A stretch of 64,000 bases of DNA from Exophiala sp. HKRS030 (lineage: Eukaryota > Ascomycota > Eurotiomycetes > Chaetothyriales > Herpotrichiellaceae): contig JAHWDD010000011.1 of the NCBI GenBank assembly GCA_023897205.1, forward strand, positions 434,001 to 498,000, read 5' to 3'. Each line of letters starts with the position of its first letter. The stretch's first letter is position 1. Of this stretch, positions 23,224 to 33,693 are shown piece by piece. The notes under the pieces are model-generated. The model saw only the letters and a list, made by a program, of their open reading frames with translations, was not told the DNA's origin and did no database searches. A program made the position numbers and the translations under genes.

Positions 23224-24360
23224 ATGTCCACCGCAACCGAAACGCAGTCTCCTCGGAGGCTGCAACGCAATCAGACTACTCCGAAATCCGAGGTACAGGA
23301 TCAAATCAGAAGAGAAGATTCAAGTCATGGACAGCGAACAATGGAGGATAAGTTCTTCTGGACATACACCGAAGAACCCCATCGAACTCGGAGACAGGCA
23401 ATAATCAAAGCGCACAAGGAAGTCTTACAGCTGTGCGGGCCAGAACCACTCACCAAATACCTTGTCCTAGCGGTCGTCCTGTTACAGGTGACCTGTGCCA
23501 GCTTGCTCAGAAACAGTCCCATATTCTCGTGGCCGTTCTTTTTGACAGCCTACATCGTCGGTGCCACGGCAAACCAGAACCTCTTCCTGGCAATCCATGA
23601 AATCAGCCACAACCTTGCCTTCCGAACTCCGAACTACAACAGGCTCTTTGCAATATTCGCAAACCTGCCTATTGGCCTACCTTACTCTGCTGGGTTCCGA
23701 CAATATCATTTGACTCACCATAAGTCACTGGGTGTCGACGGCGTCGATACCGACCTTCCCACAGCGCTTGAGGCTATTTTCCTGGACTCGGTGCTGGGCA
23801 AAGCCTTCTTCTGCACCTTCCAGCTCATCTTCTACGCTATAAGACCGATGATGGTCTATAAAATCCCTTTTGGCCCAGTACATTACACCAATATTGTTGC
23901 ACAGATTGTCTTCGACGCCCTCATCCTTCGTTACTTGGGGACCAAGGCGTTTGTCTACCTACTAATGAGCTCGTTCCTTGCTGGCTCTCTACATCCCTGT
24001 GCTGCTCACTTTATCTCTGAGCACTACGTCTTCTCCAAATCCCGCACGGTGAATGGAAAGATGCCAAAAGATGTTCCGATTCCTGAAACGTTCTCGTATT
24101 ACGGGCCTCTAAATGTGCTCACCTACAATGTTGGCTATCATAACGAACACCACGATTTCCCTGCGATTCCATGGACTCGACTACCTAAGGTTTATGAAAT
24201 AGCGCGGGAGTTCTATGACCCATTGCCTTGTCATGAAAGTTGGCCTTTGGTGCTGTGGCAATTCATAACCGATAAAGAAGTGGGTATGTGGTGTCGTGTG
24301 AAAAGAGCAGAAGGTGGACGCATCGTTGGTGGCTGGACGGATGGTGAAATTCAGAGTTGA
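23224..24360 (+). CDS. Sphingolipid (dihydroceramide) delta4-desaturase, DES1/DEGS family
   Basis: Single exon, 378 residues. The N-terminal DES signature FFWTYTEEPHRTRRQAII (44-61) is followed by membrane segments and the three histidine boxes of membrane desaturases: HEISH (125-129), HLTHH (162-166) and NEHHD (H306, H309, H310). It inserts the 4,5-trans double bond into the sphingoid base of ceramide in the ER, a step on the route to fungal glucosylceramide. Length is normal for the family. The extra basic N-terminal extension (1-40) looks disordered; an internal ATG at residue 40 is an alternative start. A second sphingolipid gene lies at 27657-28736. Confidence 0.93.
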   Translation: MSTATETQSPRRLQRNQTTPKSEVQDQIRREDSSHGQRTMEDKFFWTYTEEPHRTRRQAIIKAHKEVLQLCGPEPLTKYLVLAVVLLQVTCASLLRNSPIFSWPFFLTAYIVGATANQNLFLAIHEISHNLAFRTPNYNRLFAIFANLPIGLPYSAGFRQYHLTHHKSLGVDGVDTDLPTALEAIFLDSVLGKAFFCTFQLIFYAIRPMMVYKIPFGPVHYTNIVAQIVFDALILRYLGTKAFVYLLMSSFLAGSLHPCAAHFISEHYVFSKSRTVNGKMPKDVPIPETFSYYGPLNVLTYNVGYHNEHHDFPAIPWTRLPKVYEIAREFYDPLPCHESWPLVLWQFITDKEVGMWCRVKRAEGGRIVGGWTDGEIQS

Positions 24361-24638
24361 TCTTCTCAGTACTACCTGAGGCATAAAAGACGAGGACATG
24401 ACCCGATAGACATGAACTAATTGTACATGACAAATGAATGACGAAGGAGTATAGGTCCTTTCCAAACGCGTGAAAGCTATGTCGTTCTTGCTTTTTGATG
24501 AAGGTGAGTGGTCGAGATGGCCTTGCGTCGCCCACAGTGATCTGTTTTGCTTTTTTCCCTTTCTTATCGTTCGAGACATTCCTTCCATCCTCTCGATTCG
24601 ATTACAATTGCCCTTTTGCGGAAATCCCATACCGAAAG

Positions 24639-27636
24639 ATGCCGTCCACGGGCCAAGCTAGGCAGAGGCATCGAAATCACCATCAGAGCCCATTCAGACC
24701 TTTTCGCAGCACTGGAGGCCTTCAATCTCCACATCGCCGACGTCGACCAATTGGTCTTGCGAGATCCTTGCATAGACCCTCGGTCACGCCCTCGTCAGCA
24801 ACAGCGACTCCCCGGCATGCATTTACTACACCTCGTACTCTGTCGCAGATGCAATCAGCCGAAGACCTTGGATTACCACAACCGAATGATGACGATTCCG
24901 AGCATATTATCATGGCCGTCAACATTGGTCCGAAGAGCATCGTTGGCTGTGCATACTACATAGCTGGAGAAGAAAGGCTTCTATGCATGGAGGAGATTGG
25001 TGGCGGAGATCATGACTTTGTCGAGAGATGTGAGGAAACGTTGCAAGCGACTGGCAGATGATACTGACCTGGATCAGTGAAGATTGATATACAACCCACC
25101 ACTGTTATTCTGTCTCCTCGAGCTGACAGTCTGGCCCAAATCACTACATCGCGGTCACAGCGACCGACATCTTTTGTTGCTAGCGGTGAGTTTTGGGTTT
25201 TTGACAAGTTACGAGCAAAATCTTACGACATATTCAGCCGATGATGAATTGCCTCTTCCTTACGAAACGGAAATCCGACCACTCGCGGACTTCAACTATG
25301 AAGGAGCCTTGAATAAGATTATTGCCCTTGCTTCTTCGGGGCTCTTCTGTGATTCCAATGGCCAATTCTTCGTCCCTGATGACCCAGACTTCTACGAAGA
25401 AGAGAATACCACCGAGATTGGTTTCACCCAACGAAGAGGAAGGCTGCTTCAGCTCTCGACACGTCTTAATCTAGATGACAGAATGAGTATTGGCTGTGCC
25501 GGAGCTGTTCTCGGCTACCTGCAACGCAAGAGGGCTTCGACATATCTGCCTGTCGATCCTAGAGGTGGGCACGTCTTCCGAGTTGCACTATACGAGATGT
25601 TCAGTCTCCGGCACACTATGTAGGTCCACATGTGTGTGCTCTTCTGTGGAGGCTGACTCATCGCCAGGCTTGTCAATGCGGATACACTCGCATCTCTGCA
25701 AGTTATTGAGCCACGAGTGGCCGGCTCGGCACCGACCACAGGCCCAACGAAAAGCAAAGAAGCTCCTTTGTCCATACATGCTCTCTTCCACGTTCACGCC
25801 AAAAGCCCACAAGGAAAGTCCCGTCTCCGTCAAGCCTTTCTCCGGCCTTCACTTGATGTTGACCACATCAACTCCAGGCTCGACTTCGTGTCCGTCTTAA
25901 TCCGATCGGAAAATCAGCAGGCACGACAGGAACTTAGCAAATGCTTGGGCAAAATCAAGGACATGAGGAACACGACCACTCTTCTTCGCAAGGGTATCGA
26001 ACGTGGGAAGCAGCAGCCTAATGCGTTCAAAGGGAGCGTGTGGTTGGCGCTTTGGGAGTTCTGTCGACATTCCATTGCTGTTGCAGAATCCCTTCACGGA
26101 GTCATCGGGGCAGATCGTCTTTGTCTGTGGTCTCGTGCCGTTGGAGTGCTTGACCGCGGTAGCCTACAAAAGATAAGTGAAATGGTGCATGAGACTGTTG
26201 ACTTTGATGGGTCGGCAGAGGCGCAAAGGACAGTGATTAACTGTGATATCTATCCACGACTCGACGAGCTCAAGCGCAAACATGACAAACTGGATGAGGT
26301 CCTGACGGAAACAGCCAGGGAGATCGACAGGTCTCTTGGCCTGAACATCGAACTCAACGTCATCTACCTTCCTCATCTAGGCTATCACATCTCAATCCCT
26401 GTGGATCCAAATACTCATGAGCCAGAGATCAATTGGCGTGCATTGGACTGGGAGCAGATGTTCACGGCCGACAGCCGCGTATACTTCAAGGACGCTACGA
26501 TGCGAGTGTTGGACGAGGACATAGGCGATATCTACGCCAATATATGCGACTATGAAATTGAAATTGCCCATGACTTGGCGCAGAAGGTTCTCGAGCACGA
26601 GAAATTTCTCATAGAAGCATCTGACATCTGTGGTGAGCTGGATTGCAACCTGGCATTTGTTCATTCTGCATATGAGCACAGGTTGACTCGCCCAAAGATC
26701 ATAGAGCACAATGTCATAAACATTGAAAAAGGAAGACACCTGCTACAGGAGAAGAGCGTTCCGTCTTTCGTCCCTAACGACACCTTCATATTGGGCGGCG
26801 GCGGCGAGGATGAACACGCTCCGGTCGGACCAAGTATGCTGCTGCTGACGGGCCCAAACTATTCTGGAAAGTCGGTCTATCAGAAGCAGGTGGCATTGGC
26901 AGTCTACATGGCTCACATCGGGTCTTTTGTCCCAGCAGAGTCCGCGACTATCGGCATCACCGATAAGATCTTCACGCGCCTCACCACCAGGGAGACGGTT
27001 TCCAAGGTCCAGTCTGCGTTTATGATTGATATGCAGCAGATTGCTATGGCCCTGAATTCGTGTACGAGGAAGAGTTTGATAGTGATTGACGAATTTGGGA
27101 AAGGCACCGACACGTGCGATGGTGCTGGTTTAGCCGCCGGTGTCTTTCTACATCTCTTGTCTCTCAACACCCAGGCTCCAAAGGCTCTGGTCGCAACGCA
27201 TTTTCACGAGATCTTCGAAACAAATTTGTTCGGAACCTTGAAGAATATCTCCTTTGCACATATGGAAGTACGGGTTGAGAACGCGGACGAAAGAGTGACT
27301 GAGCAACAAAGCAGAGTCTCTTATTTGTACAATCTCCAACTCGGTTGTAGCGATCTCTCCTATGGTACACAATGTGCAGCAATGAATGGTATCCCCGAAG
27401 AAGTTGTTGAACGAGCCTTGGATCTTTCTCGGCGGGCGAGGAGGGGGGAGGATCTGGTCTCACAATGTTCTGCGTTGACCGTGAGCGAGGCAGCGGAACT
27501 CGAAGCGGCTGAAGTTGCCGCGGAGCTCTTTTTGGATCAAAACTTTGACCAACAGATGACAGAAAACGAGCTGCAGGCTTTGCTGGATGCCATGATAGAG
27601 CCGGCCTCGAACGCGACTGAAGAGCTGGACATTTGA
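24639..27636 (+). CDS. msh5: MutS-family meiotic recombination protein MSH5
   Basis: Four exons (24639-25029, 25078-25185, 25238-25619, 25668-27636) give 949 residues. The start was chosen at MPSTGQARQR; an in-frame ATG at 24498 would add a hydrophobic, unlikely N-terminus. After a disordered basic N-terminus the MSH5 connector begins near 130 (KIDIQPTTVILSPR) and the core lever/clamp helices run to about 650. The ATPase carries Walker A GPNYSGKS (about 689), then Walker B LIVIDEFGKGTDT (about 760) and the ATHFHEIF signature His. No mismatch-reading MutS N-terminal domain is visible, as expected for MSH5. With MSH4 it forms a sliding clamp that stabilises Holliday-junction intermediates and promotes crossovers in meiosis. 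The intact frame suggests a sexual cycle is retained or recent. Confidence 0.93.
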
Positions 27637-27656
27637 AGGGGTGGTGTACAGTATGT

Positions 27657-28736
27657 TCAACTTGAAGGAGCAGGTCCAGTCGCCGCCAATCCTCTCTGTT
27701 TGCCCCAATTTTGGCATTTCGAAATGAGGTCAGGAGCGACGAAGATAATGACAAGAGACCCCACCCAGTTCCAGAAAACATCCATGAGGTTCTTCCTCAC
27801 ACTGCTGGCCATGCCTATGCCCCTCATCAAATGTCCCAGTAACAACGTGCTGATCATGAAGTCGCCAGCATCGAGTCGGTTGAGCACAATCTTCGCAATC
27901 TCGTCTGGTAGTTGTGGCTTGTCATCTTTCTCAAGCATGACGGTGAGCTCCGGTTTGATCTTGTTCTCGTTCTCGAAGCCGGGGGAAATGATGCCACAAG
28001 GAAATACGATATGGACCGCAACGTCTGCGTCAGGAGCAGGACCAGAACCCAACCGAGAACCATTGTAGACTGCCACTTCTTGATTTAGACCGTCGGCCAT
28101 GGCCTTCATTGCGGCCTTTGCAGGAGAATAAGGCGAGTAGCCGGCGACTGGGAGGAAAGCGAGCGTGCTGCATGTGAAGACGATATGTCGCGTGGGCGGG
28201 TTAACGCGTAGCTTGTTCTCTGGGACTGAAGGTCGCTTCCACAGATTCAAGGTTGCGTGCGCCATGTATACCGAGGACCAGTAGATTGTGTCCATTTGTC
28301 CTCGCAGTGTCTCGACGCTCGCATCCGCGAGGAAAGCGGGCTGGCAGTTGCCTGCACAGCAGAAGACCATGTCCGGTGCTTGTCCATTGTTCCATTGCGT
28401 GACTTGTTCGATGATCCTAGGCGCAGACTCGGGCGATCGCAGGTCAAAGGAGAGGTCGAGGAACTTTTGCTGTGGTTTGAGTGCCTTTGCGCGAATCGTG
28501 TCGACGGCCCTTGCCAGTTTGCCCTTGTCCTGCGCGACGATCACCACGTTTGCGCCTCTGCTGGAGAGTTCTTCCGCTATAGAAAGGCCCATGCCTTGCG
28601 AGCCACCTGTGACAATGGCCGTGAGGCCATCAGTAGGGAATTGATTCTTCCTTGAGAACAGCATTTTGAAGACGACGAAGCTCAGCGCGGCCACTGCGAG
28701 AGTGCTCAGGGACGTATATGTGAGACTAGTACTCAT
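27657..28736 (-). CDS. tsc10: 3-ketodihydrosphingosine reductase (TSC10/KSR1 type SDR)
   Basis: Single exon, 359 residues. An N-terminal membrane segment (about 8-27) leads into a Rossmann fold with TGGSQGMGLSIAEEL (TGxxxGxG, about 43-57), the NAG-like strand CCAGNCQPAFL and the catalytic YSPAK (YxxxK) after FTCSTLAFLPVAGYSP. A C-terminal hydrophobic stretch (WVGSLVIIFVAPDLI) provides a second membrane anchor, typical of fungal Tsc10. It reduces 3-ketodihydrosphingosine to dihydrosphingosine with NADPH, the second step of sphingolipid synthesis, on the ER. It converges with MSH5 with only 20 bp between stop codons, so the 3' UTRs must overlap. Confidence 0.92.
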   Translation of the reverse strand: MSTSLTYTSLSTLAVAALSFVVFKMLFSRKNQFPTDGLTAIVTGGSQGMGLSIAEELSSRGANVVIVAQDKGKLARAVDTIRAKALKPQQKFLDLSFDLRSPESAPRIIEQVTQWNNGQAPDMVFCCAGNCQPAFLADASVETLRGQMDTIYWSSVYMAHATLNLWKRPSVPENKLRVNPPTRHIVFTCSTLAFLPVAGYSPYSPAKAAMKAMADGLNQEVAVYNGSRLGSGPAPDADVAVHIVFPCGIISPGFENENKIKPELTVMLEKDDKPQLPDEIAKIVLNRLDAGDFMISTLLLGHLMRGIGMASSVRKNLMDVFWNWVGSLVIIFVAPDLISKCQNWGKQRGLAATGPAPSS

Positions 28737-29255
28737 TTCTGGGAGCGAAGGGAGGATCAGGAGGAGGGAGGAGAGAGGATCAAAGCCTTGCCGAGTTTAA
28801 GGCGCACCGTTCGTCAGGGGAAGCAACTCGCATCTCACGTATTCGTACTGCGTGTGTATTAGGGAATGTAGAAGTACGTCGAGAGGTTCTATAGATGATC
28901 GGGCCAATTGAACATCTGGCTATCTGTAAGTAATACTGCAGTACTCTGTATCGTAGTGCGTAGCTGATCAAGACTCCGCAGGTACTCTACACTGTCCCTC
29001 ATGTTAAAGAATTACGGAGCCAGAGAATCTAGCACCGAGCCCTCCAGTGTATCCCCAAGTTAGTGAAGCCTAAGTAAAGGATTAGTGCGCTCCAGGCCGG
29101 AGGTTATTGGTGACTGAAGCCCCTCACAAGTCGTTAACATGACGCCAAGCCCGTGACTCCAAAAAAAAGTTTCTGGCCTGCGCATCCGCGAAGTATTTGG
29201 ATGGTAATGCGCAGGCTCAGTACTTGACTTCTTACTCAGTACTCTGAAACCAGCA
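28737..29255. promoter_or_regulatory. Divergent promoter region, TSC10 and Sas10
   Basis: 519 bp between divergent ATGs. It carries repeated TACTC/GTACT words (such as GTACTCTGTA near 28942) related to the window-wide GTACTCCGTAC motif. No gene. Confidence 0.45.
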
Positions 29256-31079
29256 ATGGCCAAGAAGAGAAAGGCTGGACGAGCAAGCCAGCAGGCTGTT
29301 CCTGACAGGACAGAGCGATACGATGTCGACGAAAGATTCGATGATTCCGAGGACGAGTTTTTCGCCGGACGAGACAAGGTATTACTCGACGAAGCGCCAG
29401 CCGCAAAGAGAGTACGAAGACTAGAAGAGCAGGAGGAACAATTACAGTCCTCGGATGAAGAAGTCTACCAAGACGCTCACGCCGATGTTGAGGACGATCT
29501 GGAAGACGATGATGATGGTGATGTAGACTTCGACGCTGATGCTGGTGATCAACGGGATGGATACGAGGATGAAGAGTTGGAAGAGAACTGGGGTACGACC
29601 AAGGCCGACTATTACAATGCCGATGTGATCGAGACCGAGGCCGACGCCCTCGAAGAAGAAGCCGAAGCGCGCAGACTGCAGCAGAAACAACTCAAGTCCA
29701 TGACCGAGGCCGACTTTGGCTTCGACGAAAGCGCATGGATGGATACTGAGACCCAGAAGACACAAGGCAAGCGTTCTGCGGTCGAAAAGCTGCCGGAACT
29801 TCAAATACCTCCAAATGCGACGGCCAAGGAACGCACGCAGATCCTGAAATATAGGTACCCCGAGTTCGAACCCTTGGCACAAGACTTCATCTCGTTACAA
29901 GACGAATACCGTGAGCTGAAGAAGAAGATCGAGATATCTGGTGTACCAAGTGGACAGACTGTTGAGCGCAATATATCTCTGACGAGGTTCTGGGCGCTTT
30001 CGTCATATCTGGGTGCCGTTGCAATGTACTTGGCTGTTCTCACATCCTCGAAAAGCGGCACGGCACTAGCTCCTGGTGAACTGCGAGAACATCCCATCAT
30101 GAGTAATCTTGTGCGCTGTCGGGATCTGTGGCAGGAAGCGCAAGACTTGAAGTCTGTTGAAGTTCCCGCGGCCGAGGAGGAAGTTGTGTCAGTCCAGCCA
30201 CCTGAGGTTAGGCTGCCTGAGCAATCTAAGTATAAAATTGAAGCGAAGAAGCCCGAAAAGAGCAAGAAGTCGAAGAAAACGACAACATCAGCAACAATGA
30301 CAGGAGATGTCCTCCCCGAACCAGCTCCATCACCCAAGAAGACTAAGAAACCCAAGAAATCTAAGCGGGATGACCTGAAGGAACTCCTTGCCTCGTCGCT
30401 GCAGACGCCCGAGGATGACGAGTCCGATTTTGGGGACGAAGTGCCCTTGACTGCGGAGGAGGCCGCAGAGAAGGCAAAGAGAAAGAAGTCTCTGCGATTC
30501 TACACGTCGCAAATCGCACAAAAGGCCAACAAGAGAGGCGCGGCTTCACGTAACGCCGGCGGCGATGACGATGTACCGCACAAGGAGCGTCTTCGTGATA
30601 GACAAGACCGTTTGATGCGTGAGGCAGAGATGAGAGGAAGAGAGGCTGCTCATGGCGATGAAGAAGTGTTCGACTCGGGAGATGACGATACCGGAATGGG
30701 CCGAGAATTGAACGACGATGCCAACGAATATTACGACATGTTGATTTCGAGCAAGAAAGCAAAGAAGGCCGACAAGCAAGCTAGAGCAGAAGCGTACGCC
30801 GAGGCCGCTAGACAGGGAGCCCAAGTGTATGAGGAAGAACAGGTCGGGGCGGATGGCAAGCGGAAGATCACGTACGCCATCGAAAAGAACAAGGGCCTTG
30901 CGCCTAAACGAAAGAAGGACGTGCGCAATCCTCGTGTCAAGAAGAGGAAGAAGTTTGACGAGAAGATGAAGAAACTCGGCTCCATCCGACAGGTATACAA
31001 GGGTGGCGAGGGCCGAGGAGGGTATGGTGGTGAAGCCACAGGTATCAAGACCAATGTGATCAAGAGTATCAAATTGTGA
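29256..31079 (+). CDS. Sas10/Utp3 family U3 snoRNP (SSU processome) protein
   Basis: Single exon, 607 residues. A strongly acidic N-terminus (DDSEDEFF... to about 150) is followed by the Sas10/Utp3/C1D helical domain (about 190-290, LKYRYPEFEPLAQDFISL and YLGAVAMYLAVLTSS). A Lys-rich linker comes next, then the Sas10 C-terminal domain (about 530-607) with GLAPKRKKDVRNPRVKKRKK, IRQVYKGGEG and the terminal NVIKSIKL. The protein is nucleolar and required for 18S rRNA maturation within the small-subunit processome. Length and domain order match fungal Sas10. Confidence 0.93.
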   Translation: MAKKRKAGRASQQAVPDRTERYDVDERFDDSEDEFFAGRDKVLLDEAPAAKRVRRLEEQEEQLQSSDEEVYQDAHADVEDDLEDDDDGDVDFDADAGDQRDGYEDEELEENWGTTKADYYNADVIETEADALEEEAEARRLQQKQLKSMTEADFGFDESAWMDTETQKTQGKRSAVEKLPELQIPPNATAKERTQILKYRYPEFEPLAQDFISLQDEYRELKKKIEISGVPSGQTVERNISLTRFWALSSYLGAVAMYLAVLTSSKSGTALAPGELREHPIMSNLVRCRDLWQEAQDLKSVEVPAAEEEVVSVQPPEVRLPEQSKYKIEAKKPEKSKKSKKTTTSATMTGDVLPEPAPSPKKTKKPKKSKRDDLKELLASSLQTPEDDESDFGDEVPLTAEEAAEKAKRKKSLRFYTSQIAQKANKRGAASRNAGGDDDVPHKERLRDRQDRLMREAEMRGREAAHGDEEVFDSGDDDTGMGRELNDDANEYYDMLISSKKAKKADKQARAEAYAEAARQGAQVYEEEQVGADGKRKITYAIEKNKGLAPKRKKDVRNPRVKKRKKFDEKMKKLGSIRQVYKGGEGRGGYGGEATGIKTNVIKSIKL

Positions 31080-31324
31080 ATAATGGAATTTGATTCAACG
31101 TCCTCGTTTATACTATAACTGGGGACCGGATCGCCTTTTTTCTTTTCCCAAAAAGCAAAACGCTTCCAAATATATACCATCCCTTGCTTTCCATCCGAAC
31201 CATTGTCTTATTCCGGTCCCATACCAGGACAGAACGCCCAACACGCTGAAAAGAACTGTCTGAACACGTGTAAACATGGTCGTCAGTCGCCAAGGTCATC
31301 TCACTTTTCACAAAGTGGACGAAA

Positions 31325-32570
31325 CTATTCCAGCTCTGTCCTGGACGTCGCGCCCGTCTCCACTTGTTGGCCTGAGTCGATCTCGTGCACCTCGGAACCC
31401 CCGATCTGCTGAATATACTGACCATCCGGCATGTGCTGCTGCTGATGATATGGGCTCGCCATGTACGATCGTTTGGGGTCAACGAAATCGGATGACGCCG
31501 CCATGGCACGGCGGGACCGGCGTCGACGGATGACGAACACTCCCAGCGCCCCGACCGACGCTATCGCGGCCAAGCCACAGCCGACACCAATGCCGGCGGC
31601 GGCACCACCACTGAGGCCTGTTGAGGAGCTGCTCGACGGGGACGGCGATGCTGGTGTGGTGCCGCCGCTCGTGGGGTCCGCGCCGTTCCCTGACGCGGAG
31701 CCGCTGCTCCCAGATGCACCCGTGGCGCTGGACGAGGGTGAGCTCGATATCGATGCGATCCCCGCGGATATCGTCGGAGGTAGAGTTCCCGCCGCCGTGT
31801 CGAAGAGGTCTCGTTGGAGAGAAATCGTCTGGCCCAATGTTGCGTTGGGCTTGGTGTCACAGCCGGCCTTCATCGCATTCAGGTCTAACGGAGCACAAAT
31901 TTGTCAATGTCCAACGCTTTCGCGACGCTTCGGGGGCTTGTGTTTGTGTTGGGCTTACAATTGCCAAGAATCACTGAACCAGAACGTGCTTGCAAACAAG
32001 AGGCGCATTCGTCCACGTAGGTTGGAAAAGCAGTATTGTTGATGGAGCAATAGTCATATTGCTCTGCCGGTGTTGGAGTGAACCACGAACTCGCGAGCAC
32101 CGGGTAAAGTCCAGCGCAGTCGGATTGACATTGAGGCAGATTCGGTGTGCTACCGTTGCCCTGGAACATGCAGTACTCGAGAGTATATTTCATGTTGACT
32201 GGGACCTTCAGCGTCAGCATGAAGCATTCTCTCCGGGTCCTCGGATCGGGCCCGAGTCATCAGAGGAATCACGAAAGATGTAAATGTACTCACACAAAAA
32301 CCAATAGATGTCGTTGTTCTGCGGATTACTGTTGTTCCCCGCCGTGGCCGTACTCTTGCTTTCGCACACGAGGCAGTCGTGCATGGTGTCACCGTTGGCT
32401 GTGTTGAAGTAGCCATCATCGTCGCATGTCAGGTCGTCGCTGTACGTCAAGGTCGGGCCCTCGCAAATGTCGGCGCACGTCGATCCGCTGGTCACTTCGA
32501 GGGCCTGGACGTGGACGCGCAGTCCCAGCGAGAGTATGGATAACAGTAGTGAGATCAACATTTTGGACAT
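31325..32570 (-). CDS. Secreted/single-pass membrane protein with Cys-rich ectodomain
   Basis: Three exons (32570-32294, 32198-31959, 31884-31325) give 358 residues. A signal peptide (MSKMLISLLLSILSLGLRV) precedes a Cys-rich ectodomain (about 20-190) with regularly spaced cysteines, for example DYCSINN and CASCLQARSG, and N-glycosylation sequons. A Ser/Gly-rich stalk follows, then one membrane helix (about 268-290, AGIGVGCGLAAIASVGALGVFVI) stopped by RRRRSRR, and a roughly 65-residue cytosolic tail with a Gln/His-rich patch. Layout suggests a type I wall/plasma-membrane protein of the kind annotated in fungi as a hypothetical membrane or mid2-like protein. I do not recognise a named domain. 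It converges with Sas10 (about 245 bp apart). Confidence 0.78.
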
Positions 32571-33693
32571 TTGTGTTGGTGGCTCAAAGAGAGGCAGGAA
32601 GAATATCAGTCTGGGCGGCCACCCGGTTCTGACTGTATCTTTCAACAGAAAAGAGGTAGATCACCAACTCCTAGAGGTGTACAAAGATTGTAGGCACAGA
32701 TCATCCAAGGTGAATTGGGCAACAGACAAGATCAAAAAGCCGGAATCACTGAAAACGTGACAAGTCAATACTCCGGTAACGGGTACTCTGTCGTCCGTAC
32801 TGCCGCAATGCGACCCGATGGGGGTCGGTCGCGTTCTTCGAAAAGCCCATGGCTGCCATCGCCATGTTTACCCTTGTTAGTGGCAGCCCTCTATGGTCGA
32901 TTTTGGTGTCGAAGGGGGAGTCTCATTCGTGCTTCGTGGGCGTCTGGAGCTGGCGCCAGACAGAATTCAGCAGGGAAGGTGCGAGCCTAGCCACTGTGAT
33001 AGTCTCAAAATTGTGCCCCAATGAGTTGGGTTAGATTGCCAGTGTCGCAAGGGAGGCTCTGCTAGACTTGTCGTGGCTTGTCATGCCCCTGATGGCCTGT
33101 AAGGCTGAGGAAGGCACTAAAAAAAAGACATGGCATGGAGTTTCACAGGGGGGCCTTGCAGAGCCAACCTCAACCTAGTCCTCAGACTCCCTAGGTAAAA
33201 AGATGGGGACACAAAGCCTGGTGATCAATTGAGATTGAGGGACTTTTATAAGGCGCCCTGCCGTAGTACGGATACAAGACTTGGAGTTTGTGGTTCCAAT
33301 TTCGCGAGCGATCTTCTCACCTAGGCGCAAACATGGAGGTTTGATCAGAGATTCCTTTGAGGAAGATACATTCCGTATCACAGATATGTCGAAGAGGAGT
33401 ACTCCGTACTCCGTACAATAAAGATTTGAGAAAGTAGATACCTACCTAATCTTCTGTCTTGTGTAAGAAGTTACATAATTTGCGTATTCGTACTCGTACT
33501 CGTAGCAGTCCTTCACTCTTGATGATGTCAGCAGTTCCAAGGCTGTCAACGACTTACGATGATTACAAACGCCATATGATTAACGACTGCAAAGTGTTAC
33601 GGAATGTGACGCTTTCAGTGAAGGTTCATTGTATCTGGAAACAATTGACCACCGATAGTCCGGGGTATCCGCGTTCTCGGACATCGATCAATC
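32571..33693. other. Intergenic, 1.1 kb
   Basis: Two overlapping GTACTCCGTAC motifs lie at 33399-33416, with related GTACTCG words at 33487-33502. It separates two divergent genes; no coding signal seen. Confidence 0.5.
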
